A DNA stretch of 64,000 nucleotides from positions 1-64,000 of the forward strand of contig CAIJQQ010000059.1 in NCBI GenBank assembly GCA_903822825.1, given 5' to 3'. Made by a program: the position numbers and the translations under genes. The notes under the pieces are model-generated. The model ran no database searches. It worked only from the letters and a program-made list of their open reading frames with translations, and was not told where the DNA came from. Positions within the stretch are counted from its first letter, which is position 1. The number at the start of each line of letters is the position of its first letter. Positions 44,086 to 53,453 of this stretch are shown here, one piece after another. The DNA is from an uncultured Burkholderiales bacterium. Lineage in GTDB: Bacteria; Pseudomonadota; Gammaproteobacteria; Burkholderiales; Burkholderiaceae_C.

Positions 44086-45021
44086 TTATCCATTGGAAGT
44101 TGGTGAAGGCTGCAGGTATTGCCAAAAATCCTGGGCAATGCGTTTGTTCACTTGGCGATGCCCCGATTTGGCCCGGTACGCACGCACCTCCATGCTCAGC
44201 TCCAATGACAAAAATTTCTCCGCCGTGGCACGCACCAACTGCCCGGACTGCAGTTCTTTTTTGACCGCACTGCTGGGCAAAAACGCGACACCGTGCCCCT
44301 CGACCGCCATCACCTTCAAGCCTTCAGCCATGTCTGTTTCGTAAACCCGGTCAAGGTGAATCGGCGTGCGGGCTTGTTTGATGATCCAATCCGTGACCGC
44401 CCCGAGATAGGCCCCCGGGGCATACCCCAGATAAGGCAAAGCCCGGTTCACATGCCCAGGCAAACTGAAGAGCGGCGCACCATCAGACCCGGGTTTGACG
44501 TAGGGCGCAATCACTTCGTGACCCAGCACCACCATGTCATAGCGCTCGGTGTCCAGTTGCAGGGGTTGGGAGGGGTGGTGGTAGGCGATCAGCAGGTCGC
44601 AGCCTCCTTCCACCAAACGCATGGCTGCGTCATGCACGTTCAGCGCCATCAAGCGGCTTTTGATCGGCCCAAAACCTTCGCGCAATCCTGCGATCCAAGA
44701 GGGGAAGAAGGTGAAGGCCAATGTGTGCGGGACTGCAAACTCGATGAAATCCTGTGCCGCAGTATCGTGCCCACGCAACATGGCTCGGGTGTTTTGCAGG
44801 GACTGCAGCAACTCCAAGGCTTGGGCATGGAGCGTCTCGCCCGCAGGCGTCAAGGTGGTAGGGTAAGAGCTGCGGTCCACCAGATCGGCCCCTGCCCAAG
44901 CCTCCAGTGATTGAATTCGCCGCGAAAACGCGGGCTGCGTCACATGGCGCAGTTGCGCCGAGCGGCTGAAACTGCGCGTCTCTGCCAGGCTCACAAAGTC
45001 TTCAAGCCATTTGGTTTCCAT
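44086..45021 (-). CDS. LysR-family transcriptional regulator
   Basis: A 311-residue regulator with the winged helix at residues 1-60 (FVSLAETRSFSRSAQLRHVT then QPAFSRRIQSLEAWAGADLV) and a C-terminal effector domain (PHTLAFTFFPSWIAGLREGF). Its target is not shown by sequence. It lies 200 bases upstream of gltI in the same direction and may control it; the effector could be an amino acid or organic acid. Confidence 0.9.
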   Translation of the reverse strand: METKWLEDFVSLAETRSFSRSAQLRHVTQPAFSRRIQSLEAWAGADLVDRSSYPTTLTPAGETLHAQALELLQSLQNTRAMLRGHDTAAQDFIEFAVPHTLAFTFFPSWIAGLREGFGPIKSRLMALNVHDAAMRLVEGGCDLLIAYHHPSQPLQLDTERYDMVVLGHEVIAPYVKPGSDGAPLFSLPGHVNRALPYLGYAPGAYLGAVTDWIIKQARTPIHLDRVYETDMAEGLKVMAVEGHGVAFLPSSAVKKELQSGQLVRATAEKFLSLELSMEVRAYRAKSGHRQVNKRIAQDFWQYLQPSPTSNG

Positions 45022-45031
45022 GCGTGAATTA

Positions 45032-46849
45032 TCAAGTCATTGATGAAGCCTCGCCGCTTTGCTGCAGCGCCCACATCTGGGCATAGCGCCCTTGGGCTGC
45101 CAGCAGCTGCGTGTGCGTGCCGCGCTCCAGGACCTCGCCCGCCTCCAACACCAAAATTTCATGGGCATCTACCACTGTGGACAAACGGTGCGCGATCACC
45201 AGCGTGGTTTTGTTCTGCGCCACGGTGGCCAGCTCGGCCTGGATGGCGCGCTCGTTGGCCGAGTCCAGCGCCGAGGTGGCTTCGTCAAACACCAAAATGG
45301 GCGGGTCTTTCAGCAAGGTGCGGGCAATCGCCACACGCTGCTTTTCGCCACCGGACAATTTGAGGCCGCGCTCGCCTACTGAGGTTTGGTAGCCCTTGGG
45401 GGTAGACGCAATGAAGTCGTGGATGCGCGCGGAGCGGGCGGCGTCTTCGATCTCGGCTTGGCTTGCCCCGGGGCGACCATAAGCGATGTTGTAGGCCACC
45501 GAGTCATTGAAGAGCACCGTGTCCTGCGGCACGATCCCCAAGGCAAGCCTCACGCTCGCTTGGGTCACAGCGCGGATGTCTTGGCCCGCCATGCGGATGG
45601 TGCCTTGCTGCACGTCATAAAAACGGAACATCAAACGTGCCAAGGTGGACTTGCCCGAACCAGAGGGCCCGACCACGGCCACGGTCTTACCCGCCGGGAT
45701 TTCGAAGCTGATGTCTTTCAGAATCGGGCGATCACTCTCATAGGCGAACGAAACATGGTCAAACACCACAGAAGGCGCACCTTGCAAGGCCAGCGGTTGC
45801 GCGCCCGGCACGTCGGCCACTTCACGTTCCCGGTCCATCAAGGTGAACATCTTGTCCAGATCGGTGAGGCTCTGCTTGATCTCACGGTACAGCACACCCA
45901 GGAAGTTGAGCGGGATGTACAGCTGGATCATGAAGGCATTGATCATCACCAAATCACCCAGGGTCATGCGGCCATCGACCACACCTTGCGTCGCGCGCCA
46001 GAGCATGCCCACCAGTGCGGTGGCAATGATGAGCTGTTGGCCCGTGTTGAGCAGGCTGAGCGAGGTTTGCGCTTTCAGGCGCGAACGGCGCAAGCGCTCC
46101 AGACTCTCGTCGTAGCGCTGCGCCTCAAATGCTTCGTTGCCAAAGTACTTGACGGTCTCGTAGTTGAGCAGCGAGTCGACAGCCTTGGTGTGCGCCGCCG
46201 AGTCGAACTCGTTGGCCTGACGGCGAAACTGCGTGCGCCACTCGGTGATGCGCACCGTGAAGAAAATGTAAAAAACCAATGCAGAGAGGGTGATCCAGGC
46301 GAACATGGCATCGAACTTGACTGCCAGGATCGACAACACCAAGCCCACCTCGATCAATGTGGGCACGATGGAGTAAAGCGAATAAGAAATCAGCGACTCG
46401 ATGCCGCGCACGCCGCGTTCGATGTCGCGCGTCATACCGCCCGTCTGGCGCGCCAGATGAAAGCGCAAGCTGAGCGCGTGCAGATGCTCAAAGGTTTGCA
46501 GTGCAATGGCGCGGGCCGCGCCCTGTGTGGCCTTGGCGAACACCAACTCACGCAGCTCGGTGAAAGCCGATGTGGACAAACGCAAAGCGCCATAGGTCAG
46601 GAGCAAACCCACCGGCACCACCAAGACCGCCCGGGCATCGCCCGGCTGCAGGTTCATGGTGTCGATCAACTGCTTGAGCAACAGGGGCACGCTGACATTG
46701 GCCAGTTTGGCCCCCACCATGAACAGCAAGGCAAAGCCCACCCGCCATTTGTATTGCCAGAGGTAAGGAAAAAGACGCGACAGCGTGTGCCAGTCACCGC
46801 TGCGGGCGCCGGGGGTCGGTGGGGGTGAGGTTTCGCCGTGGTGGCGCAT
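45032..46849 (-). CDS. Atm1-type ABC exporter
   Basis: A 605-residue half-transporter with an N-terminal six-helix membrane domain and a C-terminal ATPase (Walker [10 protein letters not shown], signature LSGGEKQRVAIART, Walker B ILVFDEATSALD). NYETVKYFGNEAFEAQRYDE is the hallmark of the Atm1/HMT1 group, whose bacterial members export glutathione-bound metals or sulfur species. ATG 46849 gives the usual length. It lies 39 bases from the divergent thioesterase start. Confidence 0.92.
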   Translation of the reverse strand: MRHHGETSPPPTPGARSGDWHTLSRLFPYLWQYKWRVGFALLFMVGAKLANVSVPLLLKQLIDTMNLQPGDARAVLVVPVGLLLTYGALRLSTSAFTELRELVFAKATQGAARAIALQTFEHLHALSLRFHLARQTGGMTRDIERGVRGIESLISYSLYSIVPTLIEVGLVLSILAVKFDAMFAWITLSALVFYIFFTVRITEWRTQFRRQANEFDSAAHTKAVDSLLNYETVKYFGNEAFEAQRYDESLERLRRSRLKAQTSLSLLNTGQQLIIATALVGMLWRATQGVVDGRMTLGDLVMINAFMIQLYIPLNFLGVLYREIKQSLTDLDKMFTLMDREREVADVPGAQPLALQGAPSVVFDHVSFAYESDRPILKDISFEIPAGKTVAVVGPSGSGKSTLARLMFRFYDVQQGTIRMAGQDIRAVTQASVRLALGIVPQDTVLFNDSVAYNIAYGRPGASQAEIEDAARSARIHDFIASTPKGYQTSVGERGLKLSGGEKQRVAIARTLLKDPPILVFDEATSALDSANERAIQAELATVAQNKTTLVIAHRLSTVVDAHEILVLEAGEVLERGTHTQLLAAQGRYAQMWALQQSGEASSMT

Positions 46850-46888
46850 GAGGGACAATCCTGTGAAAACTACCCACCGATTGTGCCC

Positions 46889-47293
46889 ATGTCCGAAAAC
46901 ATCCGCCCCAGTGTTGATTTGCCAACCGACCAAGAATTGGTGCTCAAGGTCATCCCCATGCCCGCCGACTGCAATGCCAATGGCGACATCTTTGGCGGCT
47001 GGGTCATGGCCCAGGTGGACTTGGCCGGTTCGGTCTTGCCAGCCAGGCAAGTGCGTGGGCGCATGGCCACGGTGGCGGTGAACGAGTTCATCTTCAAGCA
47101 ACCCGTGCGGGTGGGTGACATCCTCTCGTTCTTCGCCAGAATCATCAAAGTGGGCCGCACCTCGGTCACCGTGAAGGTCGAAGTGTTTGCCGAGCGCTTT
47201 CGCTCGCAAGGCGATTTCATCAAAGTGACCGAAGCCTCGCTGACCTATGTGGCCATCGACGAAAGCGGCAAGCCCAGGCCGATTGTTGCCTGA
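46889..47293 (+). CDS. Acyl-CoA thioesterase (YciA type)
   Basis: A 134-residue hotdog-fold thioesterase. Motifs ANGDIFGGWVMAQVDLAG (with the catalytic Asp) and VGDILSFFARIIKVGRTSV are typical of YciA/acyl-CoA hydrolase. Start MSENIRPSVDLPTDQELVLK is normal. It is convergent with the PaaI-type thioesterase and one base apart from it. Confidence 0.92.
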   Translation: MSENIRPSVDLPTDQELVLKVIPMPADCNANGDIFGGWVMAQVDLAGSVLPARQVRGRMATVAVNEFIFKQPVRVGDILSFFARIIKVGRTSVTVKVEVFAERFRSQGDFIKVTEASLTYVAIDESGKPRPIVA

Positions 47294-47776
47294 TCAAGAC
47301 ACGATGTAGGCGGCAGCGCCGGCCGACATCAAGGTGCCGTCGGGGCCACGGAACTCCATGCGCGACGTGCCCACGCGCGAGCCCACGCGCAGCGCTTGGG
47401 CATGGATGGTGAAAAACTCGCCGATGCCTGGTCGCAAGTAGTCGATGCGCAAATCGATCGTGCCCAGCTTGGCAAAGCGCTCGAGGCGCTTGGCCGGGGC
47501 TTCGTCCATGTGCTTGGCCGCCAGCGCCGCCATGACAGCGGCGCTGCCGATGGCGTCCAGCGCGGCGCTGATGACGCCACCGTGGATGCGGTTGTAGGCA
47601 AAGTGCCCCACCAAATCGGGCCGCATCTCGATGCGGGCTTCAACACCCTCGGGCGTCACACTCACCAGCTTGAGACCGATCGTTTGGTTGAAGACGATTT
47701 TCTCTTCGTAGATTTGGCGAAAGCCCTCGATGTATTCAGGCTCGAGGGCGACGGGAATTGCAGAACGATGGGGCAT
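47294..47776 (-). CDS. PaaI-family hotdog thioesterase
   Basis: A 160-residue thioesterase with the YNRIHGGVISAALDAIGSAA helix motif and the C-terminal SRVGTSRMEFRGPDG strand. It probably hydrolyses small acyl-CoA esters. It is the last gene of the TetR / acyl-CoA dehydrogenase run. Confidence 0.88.
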   Translation of the reverse strand: MPHRSAIPVALEPEYIEGFRQIYEEKIVFNQTIGLKLVSVTPEGVEARIEMRPDLVGHFAYNRIHGGVISAALDAIGSAAVMAALAAKHMDEAPAKRLERFAKLGTIDLRIDYLRPGIGEFFTIHAQALRVGSRVGTSRMEFRGPDGTLMSAGAAAYIVS

Positions 47777-47816
47777 GCAAGGATTCTATTGAATGACCGA
47801 TGCAGCCCCTGCCAGA

Positions 47817-48581
47817 TCACACCTTGGAAAAGTCAGGCTTGCGCTTGTCCATGAACGCAGCAAAAGCTTCGCGTGCAGCAGGTTCGCGCAGCATGCGGCC
47901 AAAGCTTTGCCCCTCTTCGTCCATCTTTTGCAGCACTTCCTGCTGGTAGCTGCCCTTCATCAAGCGCTTGGTCTCGATCAGTGACGACAGTGGTTTGACG
48001 GCCAGCTTGCGGGCTTGCGCCTGCACATAGCCGTTGACCTCGGTCGGTGGCACCACGCGGTTGACCAAGCCGACTTCTTGCGCCGCCTCGGCATAGAAGG
48101 GCTCGCCCAGCAGCAACGCTTCGGCAGCGCGGTGGTAACCGAACATGCGCGGGGCCAGCAAGCTCGACGCAGCCTCTGGGCACAGGCCCAAGTTCACAAA
48201 AGGCATGGAAAACACCGCGTTGTCACCGGCGTACACCATGTCACAGTGGAACAGCATGGTGGTACCAATGCCCACCGCAGGCCCGGCCACAGCTGCCAGC
48301 ACGATCTTTTCAAGGGTGGCGATGCCGCGCAAAAAGCGGAATACCGGTGACTCTTGGGTGGATGGCGGCTGGTTCAGAAAGTCGCCAATGTCGTTGCCGG
48401 CGCTGAAGATGGTTTCGTGCCCTTGAAAAACCAAGACCTTGACCGACGCATCGGTGCGGGCTTGTTCGACCGCATCGGCCATGGCCGCGTACATGGTGGA
48501 GGTGATGGAGTTTTTCTTGTCCAGGCGATTGAAGGTGACGGTCATCACCCCCGCGTCGGTGTGGGTCAGGATGTCAGACAT
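47817..48581 (-). CDS. Enoyl-CoA hydratase/isomerase family protein
   Basis: A 254-residue crotonase-fold enzyme: FSAGNDIGDF (oxyanion-hole stretch), VAGPAVGIGTTMLFHCDMVY and FVNLGLCPEAASSLL are typical. The pattern Pro-Glu in place of the usual second catalytic Glu favours an isomerase/hydratase of uncertain substrate. An AAGGA box precedes the start. Confidence 0.9.
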   Translation of the reverse strand: MSDILTHTDAGVMTVTFNRLDKKNSITSTMYAAMADAVEQARTDASVKVLVFQGHETIFSAGNDIGDFLNQPPSTQESPVFRFLRGIATLEKIVLAAVAGPAVGIGTTMLFHCDMVYAGDNAVFSMPFVNLGLCPEAASSLLAPRMFGYHRAAEALLLGEPFYAEAAQEVGLVNRVVPPTEVNGYVQAQARKLAVKPLSSLIETKRLMKGSYQQEVLQKMDEEGQSFGRMLREPAAREAFAAFMDKRKPDFSKV

Positions 48582-48617
48582 GGTGGTCCTTGAAGTGTGT
48601 CTTGGCAGAGAGAAGGC

Positions 48618-49061
48618 TTACTGAACCCGAATCCAGGTTTGTGTGCGCCCCAGCAAGGGGGCGCCAATATAGCCCCGAACCTCCAACTTTTTGCCGTCCT
48701 CAATTGGGGTCAGGCGCAGGCTGTAGTTTTTGCCGTTCTCGGGATCCAAGATTTTCCCACCTTCCCACACGGCCTTGCCGTCACCTTGTTGACCGCCCCG
48801 GATGATCTCCAGCCCAATTTTGGGCTTGCCTTTGCGGTCATCGGTGCACAGGTTGCAGTTGGGGTCGGTGTTGGGGTTGTTTTGCAACCCTTTCTCGACC
48901 ACTCCCGACAAACCGCCGGCCGCATTATGGGTGATGCGGATTTCAGCCTTGGGCTGTTTGGTTTCATCATCGATGCTGCGCCACAAGCCCAGCGGGCTCA
49001 TCTGGGCTTGCGCTGCGAAGGCCAGCAAGGAAGCGGCCAATGTCCATGTGTGTTTGATCAT
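48618..49061 (-). CDS. DUF2147 secreted protein
   Basis: A 147-residue protein with a signal peptide (to about AQAQ) and the DUF2147 pattern: SPLGLWRSIDDETKQPKAEI at the mature start, a CNLC pair, and GGKILDPENGKNYSLRLTP. Function unknown; members are small periplasmic beta proteins. It sits between the acyl-CoA dehydrogenase and the crotonase genes. Confidence 0.85.
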   Translation of the reverse strand: MIKHTWTLAASLLAFAAQAQMSPLGLWRSIDDETKQPKAEIRITHNAAGGLSGVVEKGLQNNPNTDPNCNLCTDDRKGKPKIGLEIIRGGQQGDGKAVWEGGKILDPENGKNYSLRLTPIEDGKKLEVRGYIGAPLLGRTQTWIRVQ

Positions 49062-49087
49062 GAAATTGTCTTCGTGTTTTATCGGGT

Positions 49088-50899
49088 TCAGGCCAGCGCA
49101 GCGCCAGTGTCCATCAGCACGTCGCTGCCTGCGCGGATGCGGCGCATCAGGCTCGACGTTTCGGGCATCAGCCGCGTGAAGTAAAAGCGCGCAGTCTGAA
49201 TTTTGGCCTGGTAGAACGGGTCGGGGCGTTGCGCTTGTTCTTCGGCCTCGGCCAGTTTCTTGAGGGCTATTTGCGCCGAGCGGGCCCAAAAGTAACCCAC
49301 CACCAAGTGCCCGACCACGCGCAGGTAATCCACAGCGGCCGCGCCCACTTCGTCAGCGTTGCTCATGGCTTTCATGCCCACTTCGCCCGTGAGTTGCGTG
49401 AGTTTTTGGCCCAAGTCGGCCAGCGGTTTGATGAATTCGCTCATGGCTTCATTGCCCATTTCGGCCTTGACCAGTTTTTCAATCAACTTGCCAAACTTTT
49501 GCAGAGACGCGCCTTGGTTGCCCAACACCTTGCGGCCCAACAGGTCCAGAGACTGGATGGTGTTGGTGCCCTCGTAGATCATGTTGATGCGGGCATCGCG
49601 CACGTACTGCTCCATGCCCCATTCCTTGATGTAGCCGTGCCCGCCAAACACTTGCATGCAGGCCGATGTGGCCTCCCAAGCGTTGTCGGTGGTGAAGGCC
49701 TTGACGATGGGCGTGAGCAAAGCCACCAACTCGGCCGATTCTTGTCGCACCGCTTCGTCTGGGTGGTTGAACTCTTTGTCGAGCAGCAAGGCGCAATAGC
49801 AGGCCAGCGCCCGACCACCCTCGGCATAAGCCTTGGCTGTCATCAACATGCGGCGCACATCGGGGTGCACGATGATCGGATCGGCCGGTTTGCCAGGCGC
49901 TTTCACACCGGTGAGCGAGCGCATTTGCACGCGGTCTTTGGCGTAAGCCAGGGCATTTTGGTAAGCCACTTCGGTCAGACCCAGCGACTGGTTACCGACA
50001 CCCAAGCGTGCAGCGTTCATCATCACAAACATCGCGGCCAAGCCTTTGTTGGGCTGCCCGACCAAGGAGCCAACGGCTTCTTCCAAAACCATTTGGCAAG
50101 TGGCATTGCCGTGGATGCCCATCTTGTGCTCGAGGCCACCACAGTAAATGCCGTTGCGCTCACCGATGGCCCCATCGGCTGCAACCTTGAATTTGGGCAC
50201 CAAAAACAAACTGATGCCTTTGTTGCCGGGAGGGGCATCGGGCAAGCGGGCCAGCACCAGGTGCACGATGTTGGGGGCCAAGTCGTGTTCGCCTGCGCTG
50301 ATGAAAATCTTTTGACCAGTGATGCGGTAGCTGCCATCGGCTTGGGGCTCGGCCTTGGAGCGCAGCAGCCCCAAGTCGGTGCCGCAATGCGGCTCGGTCA
50401 AGCACATGGTGCCGGTCCACTCACCGCTGGTGAGCTTGGGCAGGTAAAGGGCTTTTTGTTCGGGCGTGCCGTGCGCGTGCAAGGCTTCGTAGGCGCCGTG
50501 AGACAGACCGGGGTACATGGTCCAAGCCTGATTGGCCGAGTTGAGCATTTCGTAAAAACACTGGTTGACCACGAACGGCAGGCCTTGACCACCGTATTCA
50601 GGATCGCAGCTGAGTGCTGGCCAGCCCCCCGCCACAAATTGCGCATAGGCAGCTTTGAAGCCATCCGGTGCCGTCACGGCATGGGTGTCCCGGTTCAATG
50701 TGCAGCCTTGGGTATCGCCCGAAATATTGATCGGAAAGACCACCTCTGAGGCGAACTTGCCACCCTCTTCAAGCACCGCATTGATGGTGTCCGCATCGGT
50801 GTCGGCATGCTTGGGCAGAACCTTGAATTCGTCGCTCACGTTGAGCAACTCGTGCAACACAAACTGCATTTCGCGAAGAGGCGGGGTGTAGACGGGCAT
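49088..50899 (-). CDS. Acyl-CoA dehydrogenase (DmdC-like, long type)
   Basis: A 603-residue FAD enzyme. The N-terminal cap (YTPPLREMQFVLHELLN), the flavin stretches MCLTEPHCGTDLGLLRSKAE and GQKIFISAGEHDLAPNIVHL, and the C-terminal extension place it in the long acyl-CoA dehydrogenase group that includes methylthiopropanoyl-CoA dehydrogenase DmdC. MIYEGTNTIQSLDL carries the catalytic-Glu region of the family. The exact substrate is unclear. Confidence 0.92.
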   Translation of the reverse strand: MPVYTPPLREMQFVLHELLNVSDEFKVLPKHADTDADTINAVLEEGGKFASEVVFPINISGDTQGCTLNRDTHAVTAPDGFKAAYAQFVAGGWPALSCDPEYGGQGLPFVVNQCFYEMLNSANQAWTMYPGLSHGAYEALHAHGTPEQKALYLPKLTSGEWTGTMCLTEPHCGTDLGLLRSKAEPQADGSYRITGQKIFISAGEHDLAPNIVHLVLARLPDAPPGNKGISLFLVPKFKVAADGAIGERNGIYCGGLEHKMGIHGNATCQMVLEEAVGSLVGQPNKGLAAMFVMMNAARLGVGNQSLGLTEVAYQNALAYAKDRVQMRSLTGVKAPGKPADPIIVHPDVRRMLMTAKAYAEGGRALACYCALLLDKEFNHPDEAVRQESAELVALLTPIVKAFTTDNAWEATSACMQVFGGHGYIKEWGMEQYVRDARINMIYEGTNTIQSLDLLGRKVLGNQGASLQKFGKLIEKLVKAEMGNEAMSEFIKPLADLGQKLTQLTGEVGMKAMSNADEVGAAAVDYLRVVGHLVVGYFWARSAQIALKKLAEAEEQAQRPDPFYQAKIQTARFYFTRLMPETSSLMRRIRAGSDVLMDTGAALA

Positions 50900-50945
50900 G
50901 GTGTTTCCTGGGATCGGTGGAGATGAAAAGAAAAAGGATCGGGCT

Positions 50946-51623
50946 TTATGCCGACGGTGCAACGCTCAGCAGTCGGTAGCGTTCCAGGATGCGTGCAAAA
51001 CCCTGACGGGCACGGTCTGCCGCACCCGGCACCTTGAGGAATCGCGCCTCATAGTGCAGCGCCAGGATCAGACCATGCACTTCAAACGCCACTTGCAAAG
51101 GTTCGACTTCCCGCATGAGGTGGCCCGCCTCTTGCGACTGCTGCACTGCCCGGCGCAAAGCGGCTTGCCAACTGGTCACTGAAGACGCGAGGGCCTCGCG
51201 CACGGGGCCAGCGCGGTCATCGAACTCCACCGCGCCACTGATGTAGATGCACCCCGAGTCAATTTCGTTGGAGGTCTGCACCATCCAGTTGTCAAACATC
51301 GCTTGCAAGCGGGGCACGCCACGGTCATGTTGCATCGCAGGGTAAAAGACTTCCGATTCGAAGCGGTCGTGGTACTCACGGATCACAGAGATTTGCAATT
51401 CTTCGCGCGAACCAAAATGCGCGAATACGCCCGACTTGCTCATGCCGGTGACTTCGGCCAACGCACCGATCGACAGCCCTTCGAGTCCAATCTGGGAAGC
51501 CAGTCCCAGGGCCGCATCGATGATGGCGGCTTTGGTCTGCTGCCCTTTGAGCATGACGCGTTTGCCAGGCTCTGTGGGTTCCAGTGCAGGTTTGGGCAGC
51601 GGGGTGATTTTTAGAAGGTTCAT
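50946..51623 (-). CDS. TetR-family regulator
   Basis: A 225-residue repressor with the TetR helix-turn-helix (LSIGALAEVTGMSKSGVFAH then FGSREELQISVI) and a C-terminal ligand domain (TetR_C of the CDC-like group). It is first in the acyl-CoA run. A 28-base near-perfect palindrome sits six bases before its start, so it probably represses itself and the downstream genes until an acyl-CoA ligand binds. Confidence 0.9.
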   Translation of the reverse strand: MNLLKITPLPKPALEPTEPGKRVMLKGQQTKAAIIDAALGLASQIGLEGLSIGALAEVTGMSKSGVFAHFGSREELQISVIREYHDRFESEVFYPAMQHDRGVPRLQAMFDNWMVQTSNEIDSGCIYISGAVEFDDRAGPVREALASSVTSWQAALRRAVQQSQEAGHLMREVEPLQVAFEVHGLILALHYEARFLKVPGAADRARQGFARILERYRLLSVAPSA

Positions 51624-51628
51624 AAGCT

Positions 51629-51656
51629 GCAAAATAGAACGATCGTGCTATTTTGC
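51629..51656. promoter_or_regulatory. TetR operator palindrome
   Basis: Perfect arms GCAAAATAG (51629-51637) and CTATTTTGC (51648-51656) flank an ACGATCGT core that is itself palindromic. It lies six bases upstream of the TetR start. Being this close, it may overlap the ribosome-binding site or -10 region. Confidence 0.8.
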
Positions 51657-51776
51657 ACGAATTCCGATATGGCGCACCATGTCCCTGCACGTTTGAGGGT
51701 CAATCCTGAGGAAAAGCTGCTCGGGCGCCATGCCGTCAACCCGCCCTTGCAGCGGCTGGCGGCATGGGGCCGGCGA

Positions 51777-52640
51777 TCAGGCCTTGAAAGCGACCACTTT
51801 TTGGGTTTGTTCGCCCAAGCCATCGATGCCCAGGTGCATGACATCGCCGCGCTTCAAGAACACGGGTGCTGGCTTGCCATCGACTTTCACACCCATGCCC
51901 ACCCCTGGAGGTGTGCCAGTGGTGATGATGTCGCCAGGCTCGAGCGTCATGAACTGACTCACATAGCTCACCAGTTTGGCCACGCCAAAGATCATGGTCT
52001 TGGTGTTGCCGGTTTGGTAACGCACGCCGTTCACGTCGAGCCACATGCCCAGAGCTTGCGGGTTGGGCACTTCGTCGCGCGTGACCAGCCAAGGGCCGAC
52101 AGGGCCGAAGGTGTCGCAACCCTTGCCCTTGTCCCAGCTGCCACCCAGCTCCAGCTGGTATTCGCGCTCGCTCACGTCATTGACAAGGCAGTAACCCGCC
52201 ACGTGGCTGATCGCGTCTTTTTGCGTGACATATCTCGTTCGGGTGCCGATCACGATGCCCAATTCCACTTCCCAATCGGATTTTTTGGAACCCTTGGGCA
52301 GCATGACATCGTCGTCAGCGCCTTGAATGCAAGAGATGGTCTTGGTGAACACAATGGGCTCTTTGGGGATGGGCATGCCCGACTCGGCCGCGTGGTCGGC
52401 GTAGTTCAGACCAATGGCAATGAACTTGCTGGTGTACGAAATGGGCGTTCCAAAACGCTTTTTGCCGCGCACCAAGGGCAGCTTGTCGGTCTTGACCTTG
52501 GCCAACTTGGCCAGAGCCTTGTCGTTCAGCAGATCGGGCGTGATGTCCTTGACCACGCCGCTTAAGTCGCGCAAGCGGCCATCGGCGTCGATCAGACCAG
52601 GTTTTTCTTTGCCGGGTTGGCCATAGCGAACGAGTTTCAT
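51777..52640 (-). CDS. FAH-family hydrolase (diketo sugar acid hydrolase type)
   Basis: A 287-residue fumarylacetoacetate-hydrolase fold enzyme. Metal-binding stretch SDWEVELGIVIG, then YCLVNDVSEREYQLELGG and IITTGTPPGVGMG, are close to the 2,4-diketo-3-deoxy-L-fuconate hydrolase / ureidoglycolate lyase group. Context supports cleavage of a diketo-deoxy sugar acid to pyruvate and a hydroxy acid. It is last in the minus-strand half of the sugar-acid locus. Confidence 0.88.
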   Translation of the reverse strand: MKLVRYGQPGKEKPGLIDADGRLRDLSGVVKDITPDLLNDKALAKLAKVKTDKLPLVRGKKRFGTPISYTSKFIAIGLNYADHAAESGMPIPKEPIVFTKTISCIQGADDDVMLPKGSKKSDWEVELGIVIGTRTRYVTQKDAISHVAGYCLVNDVSEREYQLELGGSWDKGKGCDTFGPVGPWLVTRDEVPNPQALGMWLDVNGVRYQTGNTKTMIFGVAKLVSYVSQFMTLEPGDIITTGTPPGVGMGVKVDGKPAPVFLKRGDVMHLGIDGLGEQTQKVVAFKA

Positions 52641-52665
52641 ATTTGCCTTTCAGTTTTCAAAACAA

Positions 52666-53424
52666 TCAATACGTGGAACGACCACCGGACAAATCAAAGA
52701 CCGCGCCGGTAGAGAAGGAACATTCTTCGGTGCTCAGCCAGGTGACCATGGCGGCGACTTCTTCGGGCTCGCCAAAGCGGGCCATCGGAATCTTGGAGAG
52801 CATGAACTGGATGTGCTCGGGCGTCATTTGATCAAAAATCGCCGTCTTCACAGCCGCCGGGGTGACACAGTTCACACGCACCCCCGTGTCGGCCAGTTCT
52901 TTGCCCAGCGATTTGGTCAGACCAATCACGGCCGCTTTGCTCGCACTGTAGGCGCTGGCGTTGGGGTTGCCGTCCTTGCCCGCCACTGAAGCGATGTTGA
53001 CAATGCGCCCGTAGTTGCGCGTTTTCATGTGCGCACTGAGTTCGCGGCAGCAATGGAACAAGCCGTGCACGTTCACATCGAACACTTGCTTCCAGGCATC
53101 GACCGGGTAGTCCCACACTTTCACGTTGGGGCCGGTGATGCCGGCGCTGTTGACCAGCACATCGACATCGGCCAGGGCCGTGGTCTGCGCCGTGGCTTGC
53201 ACCACAGACGTGTGCTCGGCCACATCGACCTCGACCGTGTGGACCACTGCACCCGGCTTTGCGGCTCTCAGTTGTTCGGCGGCGGCGCCCATCGCGGCCG
53301 CGTCGCGGTCCCAAATCGTCACCCGCGCGCCCGACGCCAGCATGCGCTGCGCAATGGCGTACCCCAAACCGGTGGCCGCACCGGTGATGACCGCGTGGCG
53401 GCCTTTCATGTCGAGCAAATTCAT
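52666..53424 (-). CDS. SDR-family oxidoreductase
   Basis: A 252-residue short-chain dehydrogenase: TGAATGLG cofactor motif at residues 14-21, NSAG, and the YSASK catalytic pair. It ends with the SFSTGAVFDLSGGRSTY segment. Either it oxidises the sugar or a later keto acid of the locus. The exact step is unknown. Confidence 0.9.
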   Translation of the reverse strand: MNLLDMKGRHAVITGAATGLGYAIAQRMLASGARVTIWDRDAAAMGAAAEQLRAAKPGAVVHTVEVDVAEHTSVVQATAQTTALADVDVLVNSAGITGPNVKVWDYPVDAWKQVFDVNVHGLFHCCRELSAHMKTRNYGRIVNIASVAGKDGNPNASAYSASKAAVIGLTKSLGKELADTGVRVNCVTPAAVKTAIFDQMTPEHIQFMLSKIPMARFGEPEEVAAMVTWLSTEECSFSTGAVFDLSGGRSTY

Positions 53425-53453
53425 GCGTTCTTTCTGCAGTTAAATTGCGGGCA

